Under the pieces are notes generated by a model. That model was not told the DNA's origin and did no database searches. It saw only the letters and a program-made list of their open reading frames with translations. Below are positions 47,272 to 60,195 of a DNA stretch of 64,000 nt, one piece after another; position 1 is the stretch's first letter, and each line of letters begins with the position of its first letter. The position numbers were made by a program, and so were the translations under genes. This DNA is from Saksenaea vasiformis B4078 (lineage: Eukaryota; Mucoromycota; Mucoromycetes; Mucorales; Saksenaeaceae): contig JNDT01001921.1 of assembly GCA_000697055.1 (NCBI GenBank), positions 87,186 to 151,185 on the forward strand. Direction: 5' to 3'.

Positions 47272-48745
47272 CTATACAGTAAGGTCTACACCAACACTTT
47301 TTAAAGCATTTACAGCCCAAACAGGGTATCGGCTCTTGTCTCCAAAGTATCCTGCAAAGAACTGTCGGATCCATGCTGGAAATTCATCCTTCTTGATGGC
47401 TTCTTGCATCCCCCGCATGAGTCGTAGTTGGAAAGCAACATTGTGAATTGAAACGAGATGACATCCCACTGTGTCCTTGGTCGTCACCATAAGGTTTACG
47501 TAAGATCTCGTATAATTCTTGCACGTTAAACAGTCGCACCCTTCTTCGATAGGTCCAAAATCAGACGAATGTTTTCCTGATTTCAACGACACAGTTCCCT
47601 TCATTGTCAGTGCGTTGCCGAAACGCTAGGGGAAAACAGCTTTAGTCTCGCTTAGTGAAACACTTCTTGACTTACTGCTGTACGTGTAGGAAACACACAA
47701 TCAAACATATCTACACCAAGGGCAACACAGACAACGAGATCCTCAGCATACCTATGATATACGTTAGCCAAACACTATGTAAAGACACTTTCCTTTCTTA
47801 CCCCACACCCATACAGTAGATTGGTTTGGTTTGCGGCAGCAAATCGGTACAGAGGGATACACTACAAATGATTCAGCTTTCAATGTTGATGAATTGATAG
47901 ACGTACATTCGCCAGAATTGGTCTTTCTCTTCACCACCGCTTAATCCACCAACAGCGTAACCAGGCGTATCACGTTTAACCATTTCTTCAACACATTTTC
48001 TTCTCAAATCCTCATTAAGTCCACCTTGAATAATAGCAAATAAATTCTGGCTTTCGGGTTTTTTATGTGCAGCAATACATCGATCCAGCCATCGAATAGA
48101 GCGCCACATAGCTTCCTCGACACGAGGACCGGTAACCAAGGAAGAAATTACATCATCTAGCTGCATCATGATATCCGCTCCAATAGAGTTTTGAAGTGAC
48201 ATGGAGTGTTCTGGGGTCAACATCATTAAGGATCCATCGTGTGGAGAAGCAAATTGTACGCCTTCCTGTATTAAAGAATCAGTAAAGTTACGCATCACTT
48301 TGACTGGATAGTACCTCCGTAATTTTAGCTAGCTTAAGAAGAGATACCATTTGGAAACCACCGCTATCCTACAGGACATTATTTAGATGAATGGCGTACA
48401 TTCAAAACGCAGATACCGTCAAAAGATTACGATTCCAGTTTTGAAATGCATGCGAACCTCCAGCTTTGTCCAAAGTTTCTTGTCCAGGTTTCAAGCCCTA
48501 CTAGATCATGAACTTCGATGCTCCAACGATTAAAGTTACGTTACCAAGTGGTAAGTATTGTTGAGCATGATCTGACAGTTCATTTCTTCCAATTGCTTTG
48601 GTGTTATCCCTTTAAGTGTGCCTTGAGTACCGACAGGCATGAAAACAGGTGTGTTCACCGGTCCATGAGGTAATGTAAGTAAAGAAGCTCGAGCCTTAGT
48701 CGTAGAACATCGCGCAAGAATCTCGTACGTAAGTGCGCTCTTCAT
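47272..48745 (-). CDS. Queuine tRNA-ribosyltransferase catalytic subunit
   Basis: Exchanges guanine 34 for queuine in tRNAs with GUN anticodons (QTRT1/TGT family). About six exons. Start [20 protein letters not shown] at 48745; [20 protein letters not shown] and MLNNTYHL follow. The middle carries [44 protein letters not shown] and [13 protein letters not shown]. The nucleophile Asp lies in [13 protein letters not shown] (about 47.69-47.73 kb). The zinc site [14 protein letters not shown] and the downstream His ([14 protein letters not shown]) are in the last exon, ending at 47272. The hallmark residues look intact. Most model yeasts lack this enzyme, so its presence suggests the fungus salvages queuine (inference). 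Convergent with the GlyRS gene. Confidence 0.9.
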
Positions 48746-49556
48746 TGTTGCGAAGCGAACACTGCGTTCTTAGAAACAGGAACTTTTTTTCTTTCGGGCT
48801 TTCCTTCGCGGAGCTATAAGCAGTCCTCTTGGACAGCATACTCACAATCATGTCTTTAAGCTGTTGGCTTCTCAGTCAACTTGGATAAATAAGCGTAAAT
48901 AGTAATGATACCAATTCTAATAGAATGATGCTACGTTATTGAACAGTCTTACTCAAATGATTGGCGAAAATACGAGTACTTCTAAACTAGAGTACGCAAC
49001 AGCTGTGATCTTACGTGGCGGAAAGCTATAACGTTCAAACGTCTCGGATCAAACGGGAAATTCCAGTAAGCCTGTATACTTATCATGTATTTACCTACTA
49101 TGACACTCTGTGATCACGTCTGGCAGGAGACTGCTTGCAAAATTTTCGGTGTTACACGTACTCCAGATTTTCGTGCACAGACCGGAGAAACAACGGCACC
49201 AACCTTAGCCAAAGCACATTCTTCCATGTCTTTGCTTGATCTTATTATCTAGTTTAATGGATATACAATAGGATTCCATAGGAATCAGTCATTTTATTAT
49301 ATCCGATCGCTCTTACACTGAAAAGTCATAGGGAATCAATATAAGGCAAATAAAACAGGATTCAGAAACGATAGAAAGCATCATTTTCTAGTTACGCATA
49401 GATTGTCTTGCTCAATTCAAAGGTTTCTAGACCTACTATTGCTTAGCACCCCTGCGCTAAAATGCCCAGTGTTCGTAGTGAATAGCAATGGCAAGATTCC
49501 CTGACGTGCAGATATATAAATGGCAGTGACAAAGCCACACGCTCCACCTTAACGCG
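48746..49556. other. Intergenic region with a possible small + strand gene
   Basis: Between the divergent TGT and TRM13 starts. Coding-like stretches on + include 48926-49030 (TLLNSLTQMIGENTSTSKLE) and 49129-49251 (ETACKIFGVTRTPDF, ending SLLDLII and a stop at 49251), the latter after a good acceptor (TCTGGCAG). No consistent splice phasing was found between them, so only a possible or decayed small gene is noted. I do not recognise the peptide. Confidence 0.3.
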
Positions 49557-51432
49557 ATGCCAAAAGAACCTCACGCGAAACCATCGGAAGTCGCCAAGAA
49601 AAAGTCGAATTTGAAAGCTAACAGCAGCCCTCCTCCCCCTCCTCCAAACAGACCGCAGCAATGTAAAGCGTTCTAGGCAAATCCAAGATCACTAATTGGC
49701 AAATAGGTCATTTCTGGGTTGCACGAAAGCGACGTTATTGCAGCCTGCCTGCCAAACGAACAAACAAATATTGCGGTGAACATTTAACGGAACAACAAAA
49801 ATCAGGAGAAGTAGGTGATGACCTTCGTGTACCTTGTCCATATGATCCTTCACAGTGAGTTTAGAATTTATGGGTCGTTTGCATTCTCATTTCATTTTTG
49901 ATCAGCACTGTCTTCGAGAAAGATCTCGATACGCATATGAAAGCACGGTGTAATTCTCGTCCGAAGGGCCCAGAACCGTTTTTCTCGCTTAACCTCAACT
50001 GTACTCTGCCGTTGTCAAAGGAGGAACTTGAGTTCCAGAAGACGCAGCACTCTCACAAACATATGCGTTCCCAGCCTTGGATTGCACGTGTTCAGTTGCA
50101 TGAATTAGCAACACACGAATTAAACGATCTTATTACCAAAGTTCAGAGTGCGTATGAACAACATGTACCCGAAATCAAGCAGAAAATCTTGTCACACGAA
50201 ACAACCCAGAGTCAAAGGTGGCAATATAAGACGTGTCCCTGAGCATCCTACTGATATCTTTTTACAGGCAGTCTCCGAAGTTTAGAAAGCATTTGGACCA
50301 ACAGGTATCTATGCATGTCCATCTTCCTTTTTATATATTAATTCTGTCATTGCTAGTCTTCGTTACTGGGTCATATGGCTCATTCAGGGATATTAAAGGA
50401 CAAACACGCATGTTTCATTGAATTTGGTGCAGGAAAAGGTAACTAAATGGGGTGATAAATATACATGCTAAAGCAAAAACGTAGGTGAACTTTCAGGTCA
50501 TTTGAAAAAAGCGCTGGCGGAAAAAAATGGCGAGGCTACCTATGTGCTGGTTGATCGAAAGAACGTGAGAAAGAAGGTAATCTTTACAAGGAGACCGTGA
50601 AGACAAGCGGCATTAACGGAAAAGTCATGACGCCAGTTTGATACGATCCTGTTGGGCCAATCGAGCAAACGATCCACTGTCCAGCGCATCTTTATGGACA
50701 TTAAAGATTTGGACTTATCGCGTGTGCCGGCGTTACTGGACGAGAACCAGAACAAGAAAAAAGTCATTGCCTTATCGAAGCATCTGTGTGGCAGCGCCAC
50801 TGATATTACTCTCACCTGTCTGATGAAGTACGTCGAGAAAGAAAAACAAGCGGGCAACAGGTAAAAAAAAAGGGAGAAAGAAAGGCACAAAAATCAGCAG
50901 TAGGACTCATGACTATAAAGCAAACCAATTTCCGGGATCATTATAGCCCTTTGTTGCCATCAGCTGTGCCGCTACGAAATGTACCCTAATACAAAATACC
51001 TCAATGAACTTGGCCTTACAAAGCTTGACTTTGATCGCCTCTGTAAAATGAGCAGTTGGGCTATTTGCAGTCGACGCCAAGTTGAGCCTCGAGTAGCAGA
51101 AGCCATGCGAAACGATACAGAGGTGGACGTGGCCAACGAGTCAGATGAGGAAGATTTTCCCGAGCACGCTCATATTGTGGAGGAAATAGGCGATACGGAC
51201 GAGACGACGTAAGTGAAAGCAGTATATAATGATGACTCATCAGCTATGTAGTGGCCATTATTCTGGCCGTGACCACGAGGAGCGTGAAAGAATCGGGTAC
51301 CAGTGTAAACGCGTACTAGATGCCGGCAGAATGAAGTATCTTCAGGAACACGGATTTAAGGTGGAACTGGTCTACTACGTTGACCCATCCACAAGCCTCG
51401 AAAATTGCGCTTTAATAGCTCTACCAGTGTAA
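49557..51432 (+). CDS. TRM13: tRNA 2'-O-methyltransferase Trm13
   Basis: Methylates the ribose at position 4 of the acceptor stem of certain tRNAs. Starts MPKEPHAKPSEVAKKKSNLK at 49557. The first intron splits the Trm13 CCCH finger (QQC then HFWVARKRRYCSLP, NKYCGEHL). A CHHC finger follows (CPYDPSH, HMKARC). The methyltransferase domain reads IEFGAGKGELSGHLKKAL, YVLVDRKN, VIALSKHLCGSATDITLTCL, and near the C-terminus CRYEMYPNTKYLNELGL, MSSWAICS and ERERIGYQCKRVLDAGRMKY, ending ALIALPV at 51432. At least six short introns. An acidic insert (NESDEEDFPEH) lies before the last conserved helix. The order of domains is as in known Trm13. Confidence 0.88.
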
Positions 51433-51493
51433 AAAGAAGTACATATGTTATCTAGAAGATGCTGATCAAGAAAAAAGTAAAAAAATTCCATTC

Positions 51494-53056
51494 TTATTCT
51501 AATGTGCGTTTACGACGTTTTGTCATAAACTCATCTACTACAGTATTATACATCACGTCATGCAGCGATTTCACCTTGTTGTGATGTTCGTGTAGTCGCA
51601 CCAATTCACCTTGAAGTGCAGTAACCTGGGATTGCAAGGAGTTGGTAGAGTCTTCTGTCATCATCTGATGTAATGTGTGGCGTGCCCTATGAACAGGTTC
51701 CAATACAGATGGAATAGATGAATACAGAGGACCAGCCTCGACAAGCAGTTGATGCTTTTTCATGTCCTATATGAAATAGTTAAATACCTATCTATCAAAG
51801 AATGTAACATTTATCTTTACCATGCGCGAATCCATAATTAAATGTTCCGATTCCATCCGTTTCTCTTCTTCTGGTGTTGGCATTGCACGCTTAAACGGCT
51901 TCCATGGCATTGGTTGTATGTTCTGTGTAGCGGCGTCTGTAGCCAGTTCTGCTGGTCGCAGGAAGCAAGACACATGGCTGACAGGACCTTTGTGTGATTC
52001 AAATTTACGCAGTGGTTGACGACTGGCCACGTCCCACACCATGCAATTGCCATCTTCGGATGAAGAGATCAAGATGCTTGCATCAAATGACAAGCTCAGC
52101 GATGTAATTGTACCACTACGAGAAAACATAAATTATAACTTCTCTTCGTTTCATCCTTTTTCTCTCAACACGTACGTATGTCCAGAAAAGATGGCGCCCT
52201 GTGAAGAAGAGGAGGTTTGATCTTCTGTAGTACTCTTGATACCAACGGCCTCCACTTTACCCAATCCACCTAGACTTTCTGTTGTCTCTGATCCATAAGC
52301 TTGATGTTGCCTTCGCCGATATAATTCCACAGAATAGATTTTATCTTCACATGCAGCAAAAAGCATGGTCTCTGAAGGATCCAAAGTGATGGTGGAGACG
52401 GGCTTGGGGAACAGAAAGGTAGTTAACAAGGTGCCTGTTGCCAGATCCCACAGTTTGACAGTATGATCCAGACTTGCTGTGTAGATACGGGCACCCAACA
52501 TCCCTCCATAACCTGCAAAGAGATCCGAAACAGGCAATGTATGATCGGACCACGAGTACAATGGTGCTGGTCGTTCTTCCTCCGCCAACAGATGGGCAAC
52601 GAGCCAGACATTCACAGTCGCGTCTTCGCTTGCCGTCAAAAGCGTCGCGTCGTCTCCACTAAACGCTAGTCGTGTAACACGTCGATAATGGGCGTCAAAT
52701 ACACGCAATAAATGGCCTGTTGCGATTTGCCACAAGTACACGCGACCAGCAGCCGTGGCAGCAGCGACATATGTGCCCTGATGCGATGCAGCGACACTAA
52801 TCATCTTTTCGGGTGTGGTCATTTTGTAACGGATCTGATCGCGTTGCCAATCGTAAACATTAAGAACAGCACGATCTGTTTGAGCTGTGATAACGGCGCC
52901 GGTCTGCATAGTGGCGCCTGGTCGAGGAACAAGAGCGAGACCACCTTTGTGGCACATATTTTGCTTGAATGAAAACAAGGTTGATCCAGAACGAATATCC
53001 CATAGGTATATCGTCGAGTCAGTGCTCGATGCTGACAGTGCGACTTCCGTAAACAT
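51494..53056 (-). CDS. IPI3: WD40 pre-rRNA processing protein Ipi3 (WDR18)
   Basis: Component of the Rix1/PELP1 complex, which assists Rea1 in late 60S pre-ribosome maturation. The start is taken as ATG 53056 (MFTEVALSASSTDSTIYLWD), although the frame is open further upstream. WD repeats visible in the large exon (to about 52175): TIYLWDIRSGSTLFSF, GRVYLWQIATGHLLRVF, TLLTASEDATVNVWLV, RIYTASLDHTVKLWDLATG, MLFAACEDKIYSVEL; and after an intron ILISSSEDGNCMVWDVASRQ. The last exon encodes a coiled coil (SQVTALQGELVRLHEHHNK) ending KRRKRTLE at 51494, as in Ipi3/WDR18. Convergent with TRM13, with stops about 60 bp apart. Confidence 0.83.
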
Positions 53057-53125
53057 GATGTCAAACGAAGAAGAAAAATATAATATGCGGAGCGCGGATA
53101 TGGCATAGACGAACAAGCCACACCA
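53057..53125. promoter_or_regulatory. Compact bidirectional promoter, IPI3/NUP85
   Basis: Only 69 bp separate the chosen start codons of two divergent housekeeping genes, so both must use overlapping promoter elements or start within each other's leaders. No individual motif was assigned. Confidence 0.45.
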
Positions 53126-55659
53126 ATGGTAGCAGCAGTACGCAAGGAATTGAGCGTGTATTCTCGGGCCACGGCATATAAAGCTTCCATTCAAAAACGC
53201 GCCCTATCGACCATGTCTATATCTGAGGAAAAAGTGTCTGCCCTTGAATGCAAATCATTGGATTCACATGACGAAGAGAAAGTAAGCCATCTGAATGATA
53301 TGATGCGCGATTTTAACACGCATTCAAGTGCGATCTGGTGCACACATATATCGATAAAATCAAAAACCAAGCACCCAAAGATAAAGAGGAGGTAGATCTA
53401 ACAACGACATGGACGGTATGATAGCCAACAGACCACGCTAGTTCTGTAGGCAAAGTTTCGGCATTTTCTACCAACTCGATCAAATCAAGAACACATATCC
53501 GTTACGTGGCGATGGACTATTCAGCAACAGAGAGTACGTGTGACACACAATAAAAACTGACATGCATTGACGCCGTGTTTATAGAAAGGCGAAAATAGCA
53601 CAGCTCGCCAAAGAATACACAGATCTTATCCGTGATTATTTGGAAGAACTTCAGAACTTCGTACGTATACTTTGTCATATGGAACAAGATAACTTATTTG
53701 GTGCGAAAGAACGATGAGAGATACGACGAAGATGAAATTGAGAAGATGCGTAACGTGCTACGGATATGGCATCTCTGTGAGATTTTGTATTTCTCTGGGA
53801 ATCAGGACGAGCCGGTTGTTGCGCTTTTGAGTGATTGGCTAAATATGCATTGGCCACTTGGTAAGGGTTCTGTAAATTCTACCGTTCTTTTGTTCATCAT
53901 TGTTGAAAGAGGATGGCAGCAAAGATGATGAATCGGAAGACAAGGCTTTTTCTGGAGTAGATTGGTGTATGATCTACAGGTACGCTGTGATACGACAAGT
54001 ACGCGTTGTTCATGGGATATTAGACATATTCTACGAAATAACATCTCAGAGGCTGTGGATCTACTCGAATACGCTACGCAAAGTTTATCTCGGATACAAC
54101 AAGGCTATACGCGACACGCTGTTGATCTGCTTCGAAGCATGCCAACTCCTCCTGTCGCGCCAGCCACTGCAGAGCAGGTCTTGCGTTGGAAAGAATGGCA
54201 TGGAGAAGTCATGGCAGAGTACGAAAGTTTTGAAGAGTTGGAACCTGAAGATGACGAACGCGATATCCACCGTTCTTACTTATCGCTCCTAAAGATTTTG
54301 GCGGGTGACAAAGAAACAATTATGGAAGCTGGAACGTATCTAGAATCCCTTGTTGGTTTTCTTGTGTATGATCAGCCTTTCCGAACACGTTCCAATATCG
54401 CCCCAGCTGTAGAGCAACTGGAAATTGATTACGACGATGCCGTGGCGGCAGCATGTCATCATTTGATAACACGAAATTGGGAAGACGCTTTGGATCAGCT
54501 GGATATTTACTGGCTTCAAGCCCATCTGGGACATTTGTTGATTGTGGCGGAAGTTCTCTCAGATATAGAAACAGAGCCCAGCGAGCACGAAATGAGCGTC
54601 GACCCTATTTATTATATTATTTCAGCCTACGCAGAGACGATTGCAGATCAATATGGCATGTGGAAAGAAGCGGTTATTTATATGTGTGTATGCAAACCAA
54701 ACGCAGAAATATGGATTGGCAAGGTCAGAATTTGCAACGGCTGATTATCAGAAGAGAGAAAAGCTTATTTCAACTGTTCTATAGCTGCTGCGTCTGGAAA
54801 GCTTTCCTTTGGAGGATGCAAAATTGATTCAATCGATGTTTGATCTTTTCGATGAGCTAGGATTACCCAACGCTCAACGATACCTACACACAGTATGGTC
54901 GAGATATTATATCAAAAAGAAATGCTGAAACAATGAATAGATCATTGCCGAAAAAGAGGATGCCAAAGGAGACATATACACAGCAGCCGTCCGTTACGCC
55001 CAGGCCAAAAATAGAGAAGGATTAGATAGCATTGCAACTAGAATACTGAAGAAATACATCAAGACAGGTGAGTGAGCTATTTTCTGCTCGATCGAACAAG
55101 CTATGAACGGTATGGATTCTAGGGCAACTCGAAAACGTTGTATCTGGGACGGATGATACGGAATTTGTAATGAAATGTCCAATCTATGCATTTCTTCTTC
55201 AGTATAATCAATTACGAGAGCATATGAAGGTGAGAATTGGACATGTATATTATATCCTATCAGCTCATCAAGGTAGCGATTAGGCTGAAGCTTTTGAGGA
55301 TGCCTCCCGCTTGCTGATGAAACTGATCGTTTCAATTACTGGACCACAAGAATACCGCACGGTATTACTTATTGACAGCTTCTGTATTCAGCAGGGTAAG
55401 GACAGCGAGGTACAAAGGTAGTAATAACGAGTTGCTTGTTTTAGCCACCCAGAAAATAGTTTTCGGGAAAAGTGAAACGTCTGAATTACTACATCAATAT
55501 GAACTGGCATTGAAAGACCAGGCGCAGCACGATTTCTTTGGCCCTTATTTCAAACAGGTTAAACCTGCATCAAAAGGCATTACAGAAGTAGTTATTGCTC
55601 AGCTACGTGAACGATTTGTGTACAACCAAGCCATGGCGACAATTGAAGGATATGAATAA
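53126..55659 (+). CDS. NUP85: Nucleoporin Nup85 (Y-complex)
   Basis: Scaffold subunit of the nuclear pore Y/Nup84 complex, an alpha-solenoid of the ACE1 type. Multi-exon gene. ATG 53126 begins MVAAVRKELSVYSRATAYKA, and the 5' exons up to 53.96 kb are short. The central exon holds the recognisable Nup85 solenoid: HAVDLLRSMPTPPVAPATAE, GTYLESLVGFLVYDQPF, AACHHLITRNWEDALDQLDI, LQAHLGHLLIVAEVL, DPIYYIISAYAETIADQYGM. Later exons continue with FDELGLPNAQRYLHT, GDIYTAAVRYAQAKNREGLD, EAFEDASRLLMKLIVS, and finish KGITEVVIAQLRERFVYNQA ... EGYE at 55659. It lacks transmembrane helices, as expected. Some 5' exon borders remain uncertain. Confidence 0.82.
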
Positions 55660-57705
55660 ATATACCTCGAAAAGCTAATCCTCTGCGAGACACACGCTAT
55701 TTAAGTTCGAAGGAACAGGATGTGCATACATGTAGGGTTAATGTTGTAATTTTTCCAAAAACTTGGACGTAGTTCAGATCTGATGCCATATACCTTGAAT
55801 CCAACAAGCTTGATTATCTGTCGTCCATTTTCTGAAAAGGATGCATGGTTTCTAGGACCGTGGTAACGGTATATTGTACACAAACTCCTGTGTTCGCAAA
55901 GCGAGCTGAGTATGTCTTGGCGTATAATCTGCTCAGTCATGCTTCCATTGTCTCACAGAAATTCCGTTTCTCGTCTTCCCAAAATAGATTTCGCTTTGTT
56001 AATCAATTATATTTCGTAGTTTCACAATGTAGTTGCCCACAAACGTTGGTACTTCAAGGAAGGTATAACTGTTCTCGACTTCAGCTTTGTCTTTTACCGC
56101 TGTACGCTTGGAATATTGCAGTGCAAGAGGATCAGCCGATTGTTTTCTATCTGAGCACGGTAGCCTGAGCCTATGAACCTCATCTTATCGCTATATGATG
56201 GAACGAGTAGGACGACCGCACTTTATACATTGAACCTCGCTCTATTGAAGCACAGATTATGCCTCACTTCCAAATTATAGGTGCTATCATTGAGCTTTAA
56301 TCCCGAAGGAGCTTAGATACATTATGCGCAAAGAAGAGGTTGGATACGTCATGTGAACCCTTTTGTATACTCACTGCTTAAGCGAGAGAGGATGTATCAT
56401 GTCTGTGTACACTAGCACCAGCCAATCTATGTATTTACCATGGTGTTCAAAAACAATTTTACCGTGGAGCAGCGATATATCTTCATTCTCAAGAGATGCG
56501 TTACTCAGGAATAATTCTTCCAATTATGGGATACGGCACATAAACATGGCCATCATTTAAACATACAAACCAGGAAGTTGCGATTTTGCATTGAATAAAA
56601 GTAACAGTGAAAAACTGTCCAAGAAACGAATAGAAATGAACAAAATAAAAGTTGGTCGGCTCGTGGTTCGGGGAAAGTTCATGATTAGCGCAACCCAGGA
56701 TAAATCCACAGACAATGGTGTGTCTGAACTTATTATCTATGTTTTATTCTACGCGAATGAATTTGCTCGACATGAAGATAGTGCTTATGTAAAAGATAAC
56801 GTTGATTCCCTATGGTCGTGGATGTGTCAATAGTGATTTCTTCGTAAATAAAAAAATTCCGCTTCAATGGCGCACTACTTATTCAAAGTAGCATAATAGT
56901 CCAAGGTTTATCTACAGGTGCTTGCAGAAATTACGACCTTCAAATCTATTTCTGGACCTATGCTGTCTTATCGAAATATGTCTTACCCTATCTAAATAAA
57001 CTTCGCGTCGGAAAAAACCCTATCTCTGACACGAGACAGTCGACACACACGTAACATGGAAGAATGTGACACGCTAATTGTAGCATTGGATGAACGTAAA
57101 AATACATACCTGAAAGCCCAAATTCCATCTGAATTTAAAGTCATAGAAAAATCAAGTAAAATTGGAAGGAAAATATTCTCTGCAAAGATTGTATCTGGAG
57201 CCAAACAAGTCTTTTTCTAGTGCTTCTTTTATTAAAAGCCTGGGAAGTTGAACGAATGAAATCAAAGGCTGATTCAATCTCAGAAGGTAAAACTGCCAAG
57301 ATTGCATGCACAATGGAAGCCATGAAAGCTAAGCGTGTAGCCACACTCCGCCAGGCTGCGGTCTATCGATTTGAGGAACCTGGGATGTTTCCAAGTTTGC
57401 GATTTTCCGCAAGAGTTACACAGCTTTTCATGGTGATCGCACTGCGACCCTAGCCCATTTCCAAGAGAAACATATGAAACATGTTGTACCTTGGATCTAC
57501 TATAAAGATTGAAGGTGGTTGGTAGAGGTTGTCTGTTGGAAAAAGAGATAAAAAAAGGAACGGTTGATGTCTTGGCGCGAAGGTAGAGCATACTTTACGA
57601 TTCATTCAGTGTTGCTATTTTTGGTTCCGTCCGAAATTTTGTCTGCTTCATTCGTCCCTTGTACTTTTCTTCCTTCGGGCCTTAATCTAGTAGCTTTGTC
57701 CTGAC
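55660..57705. other. Intergenic region, no gene recognised
   Basis: About 2 kb. Short open frames occur at 56591-56833 (+, Lys-rich start) and at 57056-57453 in two frames (+), but I see no known motif or consistent splicing. They may be remnants of a repeat. The last 150 bp are probably the Hsp70-like gene promoter. Confidence 0.5.
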
Positions 57706-60195
57706 ATGGATTCTTCAGCTTCTGGATTTAATTACGCAGATTATCCCGTCATTGTGGGCATTGACTTTGGTACCGTAAACATTTTCATTTGCTTTAACTG
57801 ACACATTCCAAAAGGTACCACTTTTTCGGGATGTTGCTACGCTTTCGCACAAAATGAAGAAGTGATTGACATTGTCAAATGGTACATCAGAACAAACATC
57901 TTTTGACAGAGATGATCTAATTTCCTTTCATCACAGGCCCAGACAAAACAATCATGTCTACCCAAAGGTAAATTTCCCGTTTCTGGATTCATCACACAAA
58001 ACTCACCCAAAATATTCTTTATTTATTAGACACCTACGCTTTCTCTGTATCGAAAAGGATCAACCGAGCTTATGGATTGGGGACATGGCGCACGGCGACA
58101 GGCTATGAAACCCAATAGTGTTGATTATTTACTGTTGTCCAAATTCAAGCTGTACCTTGACGAACACTTACAACAAGAATCTCTGCCAAATGGCTTGAAC
58201 GTTATTGACGTGATTGCTGACTACCTTCGCGTATTTCATAATCATGTTTGCACCGAACTGTTGAAGGGATTTGCGGGCAATTATGATCAAAACAAGTTCC
58301 GTTACGTAAGTGATCTTATACTCTATCTATCTGTCTCTCTAAAACTGATAGACTCGTATTTAGTGCCTTACTGTCCCTGCCATGTGGAGTGACCGTGCAA
58401 AGTCTGCCATGCGCGAGGCAGCTATCCGTGCTAACCTGATCCAGCGAAGTGATCATCCTGATCGACTCATGTTGATTTCAGAACCCGAAGCCGCCGCCTT
58501 GTACTGTGAGAAGAAGTCAGAACAATTCAATTTGGCCCACGGTCAGCGATTCATGATTTGTGATGCTGGTGGTGGAACAGTCGATTTGATTGTTTTTGAA
58601 ATCGATCAACAGACAACTGGAAGGTAAAAATCTAGTCGATACATTGCTTCATCCAATGTGCTAAAAATAACAACAGACGAACACTGAAAGAAGTCACCAA
58701 TGGTCATGGTGGCTCATGTGGTTCAGGTTTCCTAGATCTACGCATGCGCGACTATATTAAGAAGAAATTTCATCATCTTGGAAGCATCAATGATTCGGCT
58801 ATGGAACATATCATGGATACATTCGTCAACATCATCAAGGTAACGTTATTTTTTGGTGGACGCCACGTGTTAAGGTCTTCGATTAGCCGGAATTTGATGG
58901 TTACGAGGACCACTTCCTCGATCTACCAGCATCAATGGGCTTGGGTGATCTAACGGATGAAGAAATTGGACTGGAAAATGGATCGCTTTGTCTACCAGCA
59001 CATGAACTTCGTGATCAAGTGTTCGAGCCAGTCATTGTTCAAGTTCTTGAACTCATCGAGGGACAACTGCGACAGTCCCCCAATTTAGAGGCTATCTTCT
59101 TAGTCGGAGGTTTCGGTCAGTCCAATTATCTGTTCCGTCGTGTCGAAGAAGTTTTTGCCAACCGTGTTGGTATGATTGGCGTGCCTCCCAGAGGTGAATT
59201 AGCCGTTGTGCGTGGTGCAGTGTATTTCGGACTCAACCCTCAAATTGTGACGGAACGTGTATCGCGAAGAACCTATGGTGTGGAAACCCGCATGCTGTTC
59301 CAGAAGGACCTTGATCCTGAAGAGTACTCTGTTGTTGGTGTTGATCAAAAGAAATATTGTAGACAACGTTTCAGTGTCTACGTGCACAAGGGCCAAAGTG
59401 TCAAGGTGGATGAGTGTATCTCTAAAAACTTTGTCATTAGCTATCCTAATGACACAGATTCAGGTACATTTAATTCTTCTTTTTTAATAGGTTCTTATGA
59501 GTAATCAAACGTTTCGCGTAGATCTCTTTGCTTTCGATGGTGATGGTCCACCGCCCCGTTTGACAACACATGCTTACATCAAGAAGGTTGGTCATTTCCC
59601 TATTCGTATGCCAACATTAGACGGTGTCCGACCGGGCGACAAAGTGAATATGACAATCAAAATGTACTTTGGTCTTACTGAGATCAAAATCGAATGTACA
59701 ATCCGCGACAAAATGTTCGTTTTCACTTCGGCTTTTGATGCAGCAGACTCGTACAGTGGTTCAAGCAACAGCTATCCAGATTACTCTGCACAGCCTTCGC
59801 AACCGGTAGCTGGATTGCCTTATTCTATGCAGGAACCCCCTATGAGCTCGAGTCAGTTGTCCAATGTGTATCCACAATCCTACGGCCATTCGATGTCGAC
59901 AGCCTCCCTTCAGCAAAGTTATCTACAGCAACAACAACAACATCAGCAACAACAATCAGTTTCATCAGGGTATCCTCCCTCGGTTGTAGGAGCACCTCCA
60001 AGCTATCACACATATCCTGCACAAGCCCAGCCACCGGAATATTATCAGCAGCAGCAACAGAGTATGTATTCTCAACAAGGTTATCCTCCTACATCGCAGT
60101 CGTACTACACTGGTTATCCTCCAGTCTCACAAGCCTATCCCCCTCCATCTGGGCAGCCCTCTGCGTATGGATCTCCTAACTATGGACATCATTAA
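57706..60195 (+). CDS. HSPA12-type Hsp70-like ATPase with Gln/Pro/Tyr-rich tail
   Basis: A divergent Hsp70 relative with the actin-like ATPase fold but no classic peptide-binding domain, as in HSPA12A/B. ATG 57706; about seven exons. The phosphate-1 loop VIVGIDFGT continues TFSGCCYAFA after the first intron. Connect-1 and adenosine motifs follow: CLTVPAMWSDRAKSAMREAA, RLMLISEPEAAALYC, FMICDAGGGTVDLIVFE, GHGGSCGSGFLDLR, AIFLVGGFGQSNYLFRRVEE and PRGELAVVRGAVYFGL. After the ATPase, a short beta-rich part (KIECTIRDKMFVFTSAFDAA) leads to a tail of about 145 residues with poly-Gln runs and repeated GYPP/YPP units, ending YGHH at 60195. The tail is low-complexity and prion-like in composition (inference). 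3' end convergent with RPP2. Confidence 0.87.
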
